From: Beijerinckiaceae bacterium
Lineage (GTDB): Bacteria; Pseudomonadota; Alphaproteobacteria; Rhizobiales; Beijerinckiaceae
DNA length: 7,563 bases
NCBI GenBank assembly: GCA_947455285.1
Contig: CANGOK010000164.1
Coordinates: forward strand, 1-7,563
Direction: 5' to 3'
Below, one piece after another: positions 5,064 to 7,563 of this stretch; positions within the stretch are counted from its first letter, which is position 1; every line of letters starts with the position of its first letter. The translations under genes and the position numbers were made by a program. The notes under the pieces are model-generated. The model made no database searches. It saw only the letters and a list, made by a program, of their open reading frames with translations, and was not told where the DNA came from.

Positions 5064-6584
5064 ATGCAGAAACATCGTCCGGTCATGCTTGTCGTTCTCG
5101 ATGGATGGGGTTGGCGCGAGGAGACCGCTGACAATGCGGTCAAGCAGGCGAAGACGCCCACCTTCGATTCCCTCTGGGCCACCTGCCCGCACGCCTTCCT
5201 CGACACTTCGGGCAAGGATGTGGGCCTGCCGTCCGGCCAGATGGGCAATTCGGAGGTCGGGCATCTGAATATCGGCGCAGGCCGAGTGGTGATGCAGGAT
5301 CTGCCGCGCATCACCGACGCGCTCGAAGGCGCCGGCATCGCGCAGATTCCTGCGCTCAACGCCTTCATCGAGAAGCTTCGCCAGTCCGGCGGCGCCTGCC
5401 ATCTCATGGGGCTCGTTTCGCCCGGCGGCGTTCACTCCCATCAGGATCATGCGGCGGCGCTGGCGGCCTATGTGGCCGCAGCTGGCGTGCGCACCTATCT
5501 CCACGCCTTCACCGATGGCCGTGACACCCCGCCCCGCTCGAGCGATGAAGATCTCAAGCGCCTCAAGGCCGCGCTGCCGCCTTCCGTCACTGTGGCCACG
5601 GTCTGCGGGCGCTACTACGCCATGGACCGCGACAACCGCTGGGAGCGCGTGTCGCGCGCCTATGACCTCTTGGTGAGCGCCAAGGGGCCTCGCTTCGCTG
5701 ATCCGCTCGCGGTCGTGGCCGACGCCTATGCCCACGACAAGAGCGACGAATTCATCGAGCCTGCCGTCGTGGGCGACTATCAGGGCATGAAGGACGGCGA
5801 TGGCGTCCTGTGCTTCAACTTCCGCGCAGACCGCGTGCGCGAATTGCTCGGCGCGATGCTGGACCCTGACTTCAAAGGCTTTGAACGTAGCAAGGTCGTG
5901 CATTTCGCCGCTGCTGCGGGCATGACCCAGTACAGCACCGATCTCGACCGTTTCATGACCACGCTCTTCGCGCCCCAGAGCCTCGACAATGTCATCGGCA
6001 AGGTGGTGGCGGACGCTGGCCGCACTCAGCTGCGCATGGCCGAGACCGAGAAATATCCGCACGTCACCTACTTCCTGAACGGCGGCGAGGAGACGCCCTA
6101 CAAGGGCGAGGACCGCACCATGGTCCCCTCCCCCAAGGTCGCGACCTATGATCTGCAGCCCGAAATGTCCGCGCCCGAACTGACCCAGAAGGCGGTCGAC
6201 GCCATCGATTCCGGCAAATACGACATGATCGTCCTCAACTTCGCCAATCCCGACATGGTCGGCCACACCGGCGTGCTTTCCGCTGCCATCAAGGCGGTGG
6301 AGACGGTGGACACGGGGCTTGGCCGCATCGTCGACGCTTTGAGGCGGGCGGGCGGCGCCCTGCTCGTCACCGCCGACCACGGCAATTGCGAGATGATGCG
6401 CGACCCCGAGACGGGCGGGCCGCACACGGCGCACACCACCAATCCCGTCCCGGTGATTGCGATGGGCGCTGAGGCGTCTTCTCTCGCCAATGGGCGCCTC
6501 GCGGATCTTGCGCCCACCATGCTCGACATGATGGGCGTGCCAAAGCCGCCCGAGATGACCGGCTCCTCGCTGCTGCGGCCCTGA
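5064..6584 (+). CDS. gpmI: 2,3-bisphosphoglycerate-independent phosphoglycerate mutase
   Basis: Interconverts 3- and 2-phosphoglycerate in glycolysis and gluconeogenesis through a phosphoserine intermediate, using two Mn ions, in the cytoplasm. At 506 residues it is full length for the family. D13 in VVLDGWG and the phosphorylated S63 in GNSEVGH are present. The substrate-binding domain has H124 in GGVHSHQDH, DGRDTPP (151-157), GRYYAMDRDNRW (182-193) with R183 and R189, and FRADR (253-257). The phosphatase-like domain returns with EKYPHVTYF (329-337), D397 and H401 in NPDMVGHTG, D438-H439 in ADHGN and H457 in TAHTTNP, completing both metal sites. The ATG at 5064 is preceded by AGAGGA. It is followed after a single base by a D-2-hydroxyacid dehydrogenase gene, which suggests translational coupling. 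All catalytic residues are intact. Confidence 0.98.
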   Translation: MQKHRPVMLVVLDGWGWREETADNAVKQAKTPTFDSLWATCPHAFLDTSGKDVGLPSGQMGNSEVGHLNIGAGRVVMQDLPRITDALEGAGIAQIPALNAFIEKLRQSGGACHLMGLVSPGGVHSHQDHAAALAAYVAAAGVRTYLHAFTDGRDTPPRSSDEDLKRLKAALPPSVTVATVCGRYYAMDRDNRWERVSRAYDLLVSAKGPRFADPLAVVADAYAHDKSDEFIEPAVVGDYQGMKDGDGVLCFNFRADRVRELLGAMLDPDFKGFERSKVVHFAAAAGMTQYSTDLDRFMTTLFAPQSLDNVIGKVVADAGRTQLRMAETEKYPHVTYFLNGGEETPYKGEDRTMVPSPKVATYDLQPEMSAPELTQKAVDAIDSGKYDMIVLNFANPDMVGHTGVLSAAIKAVETVDTGLGRIVDALRRAGGALLVTADHGNCEMMRDPETGGPHTAHTTNPVPVIAMGAEASSLANGRLADLAPTMLDMMGVPKPPEMTGSSLLRP

Positions 6585-6585
6585 T

Positions 6586-7563
6586 ATGGCTGCCCTGCGC
6601 CGGGTCGTCGTCACCCCGCCGAACTTCGACGAGGCGGCGCTGGACTATCTGCGCGCCCACGGCTGCGAGCCCGTGCTGCCGCAAAAGCCGGAGGCGCAGC
6701 ATTCGCCCGAGGAGCTCCGCGCCCTGCTCGAAGGCGCCGATGGCTGGATCATCGGCCCCGCGCCCCATGTGACCCGCGAACTCGTCGCAGCATTGCCCGC
6801 CTGCCGCGTTTTTGCTCGGCGGGGCGTGGGATATGAGCGACTCGACACCAACGCCATCGCCGAGGCCGGCTACGTCGCAGCCATCGCGACCGGGGGCAAC
6901 GACGCCTCGGTGGCTGACGCCGCCATTGGCCTCATGCTGGCGGCCGGACGGCGCATGCGCGAGCAGCAAAACGCAATGCTTTCCGGGGATTGGTCGATCC
7001 GGGTCAGCACTGACCTCTATCGCATGACGGTCGGGATCATCGGCATGGGCCGCTCGGGCCGGGCACTGGCGCAGAGGCTAAGAGGTTTCGAGTCGAAACT
7101 ACTTGCGGTCACGCCAAGGCCGGACCTTACATGGGGCGAAACACAGGGCGTGACTTTCACCGACCTTGCGACCCTGCTGCGCGAGAGCGATTACGTCAGC
7201 ATCCACGCGCCCCTGACCCCTGCGACGCGCCATCTGATCGGCGCTGCGGAGCTCAGCGCCATGAAGTCGGGCGCGATTCTCGTCAATACGGCGCGGGGCG
7301 GCTTGGTGGATGATCAGGCCTTGCTGGTGGCTTTACGCAGCGGGCGCCTTGGCGGCGCGGGTCTTGATGTCTACGAGGGCGAATCCGACCCAGAGCTGAA
7401 GCCCATCGCGCAGGAGCTGCTCGCCCTGCCCAATGTGGTGGGCACGCCCCATTCCGCCGCCTCGACCCGTCAGGGCCTCGCGCGCACCAATATGATCATC
7501 GCAAGAACGGTGGTCGCGGTGCTGGATGGGACGCAGGCCCCGGAGGGCTGCGTCATAGCGGAC
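6586..7563 (+). CDS. D-isomer-specific 2-hydroxyacid dehydrogenase, phosphoglycerate dehydrogenase-like (3' partial)
   Basis: An open frame of 326 codons without a stop reaches the right edge, so the end is missing, though most of the fold is present (family usually about 310-340 residues for the short type). The N-terminal substrate domain includes RRGVGYERLD (78-87). The Rossmann motif is G153-M-G155-R-S-G158. The catalytic triad is R237 in NTARGGLVDD, E266 in LDVYEGE and H289 in GTPHSAA. The reaction is reversible reduction of a 2-oxoacid to a D-2-hydroxyacid. Possible roles are 3-phosphoglycerate, glyoxylate or hydroxypyruvate metabolism; the adjacent gpmI makes a phosphoglycerate link tempting, but unproven. 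There is no C-terminal ACT domain so far, unlike long SerA types. At the end of the second strand (LLAVTPRPD, 172-180) the usual NAD-selecting acidic residue is replaced. ATG follows the gpmI stop by one base and lacks a clear Shine-Dalgarno, so coupling to gpmI translation is likely. Confidence 0.9.
   Translation, partial: MAALRRVVVTPPNFDEAALDYLRAHGCEPVLPQKPEAQHSPEELRALLEGADGWIIGPAPHVTRELVAALPACRVFARRGVGYERLDTNAIAEAGYVAAIATGGNDASVADAAIGLMLAAGRRMREQQNAMLSGDWSIRVSTDLYRMTVGIIGMGRSGRALAQRLRGFESKLLAVTPRPDLTWGETQGVTFTDLATLLRESDYVSIHAPLTPATRHLIGAAELSAMKSGAILVNTARGGLVDDQALLVALRSGRLGGAGLDVYEGESDPELKPIAQELLALPNVVGTPHSAASTRQGLARTNMIIARTVVAVLDGTQAPEGCVIAD

Noticed and set aside
4995..6614. 539-codon open frame on the minus strand
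   Set aside because: Antisense shadow of gpmI, which carries every catalytic residue. The antisense protein has no motif I recognise.

Overview
The window is a stretch of high-GC bacterial chromosome (roughly mid-60s % GC by eye). All genes lie on the plus strand and are tightly packed. The protein style (Rieske oxygenase, FAH-family, pirin and LhgO-like sequences), the CTTGAC-type -35 elements and the TTG start suggest an alphaproteobacterium, perhaps Hyphomicrobiales. That assignment is inference; no rRNA or other marker is present. There is no tRNA, rRNA, IS element or CRISPR array.

Layout. (1) 1-1229: 3' part of a phthalate-dioxygenase-type Rieske non-heme iron oxygenase, whose N-terminus lies before base 1. 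(2) 1230-1390: a structured intergenic region with a good sigma70-like promoter, a 13-bp odd palindrome over the -10, a possible leaderless 12-codon ORF, a terminator-like hairpin and a perfect 9-bp stem with a GCAA tetraloop. (3) 1391-2023: a NYN-domain (PIN-like) putative ribonuclease with a four-cysteine insert; its base composition is clearly lower in GC than all neighbours. (4) 2099-4990: a probable operon of an FAH-family hydrolase/isomerase, a pirin-family bicupin and an FAD-dependent L-2-hydroxyglutarate oxidase-like enzyme. (5) 5064-7563: gpmI (cofactor-independent phosphoglycerate mutase), followed after one base by a D-2-hydroxyacid dehydrogenase that runs off the right edge without a stop.

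Working together. The Rieske oxygenase, FAH-family enzyme, FAD 2-hydroxyacid oxidase and D-2-hydroxyacid dehydrogenase all fit oxidation of aromatic or hydroxy/oxo acids. No complete pathway can be read, and the substrates are not visible in the sequence. gpmI is central glycolysis/gluconeogenesis. Most of the window is ordinary metabolic chromosome. The one unit that stands out is the NYN gene with its structured leader: it looks like a small acquired module placed between metabolic genes and possibly controlled through its own 5' RNA. I found no clear new multi-gene system.
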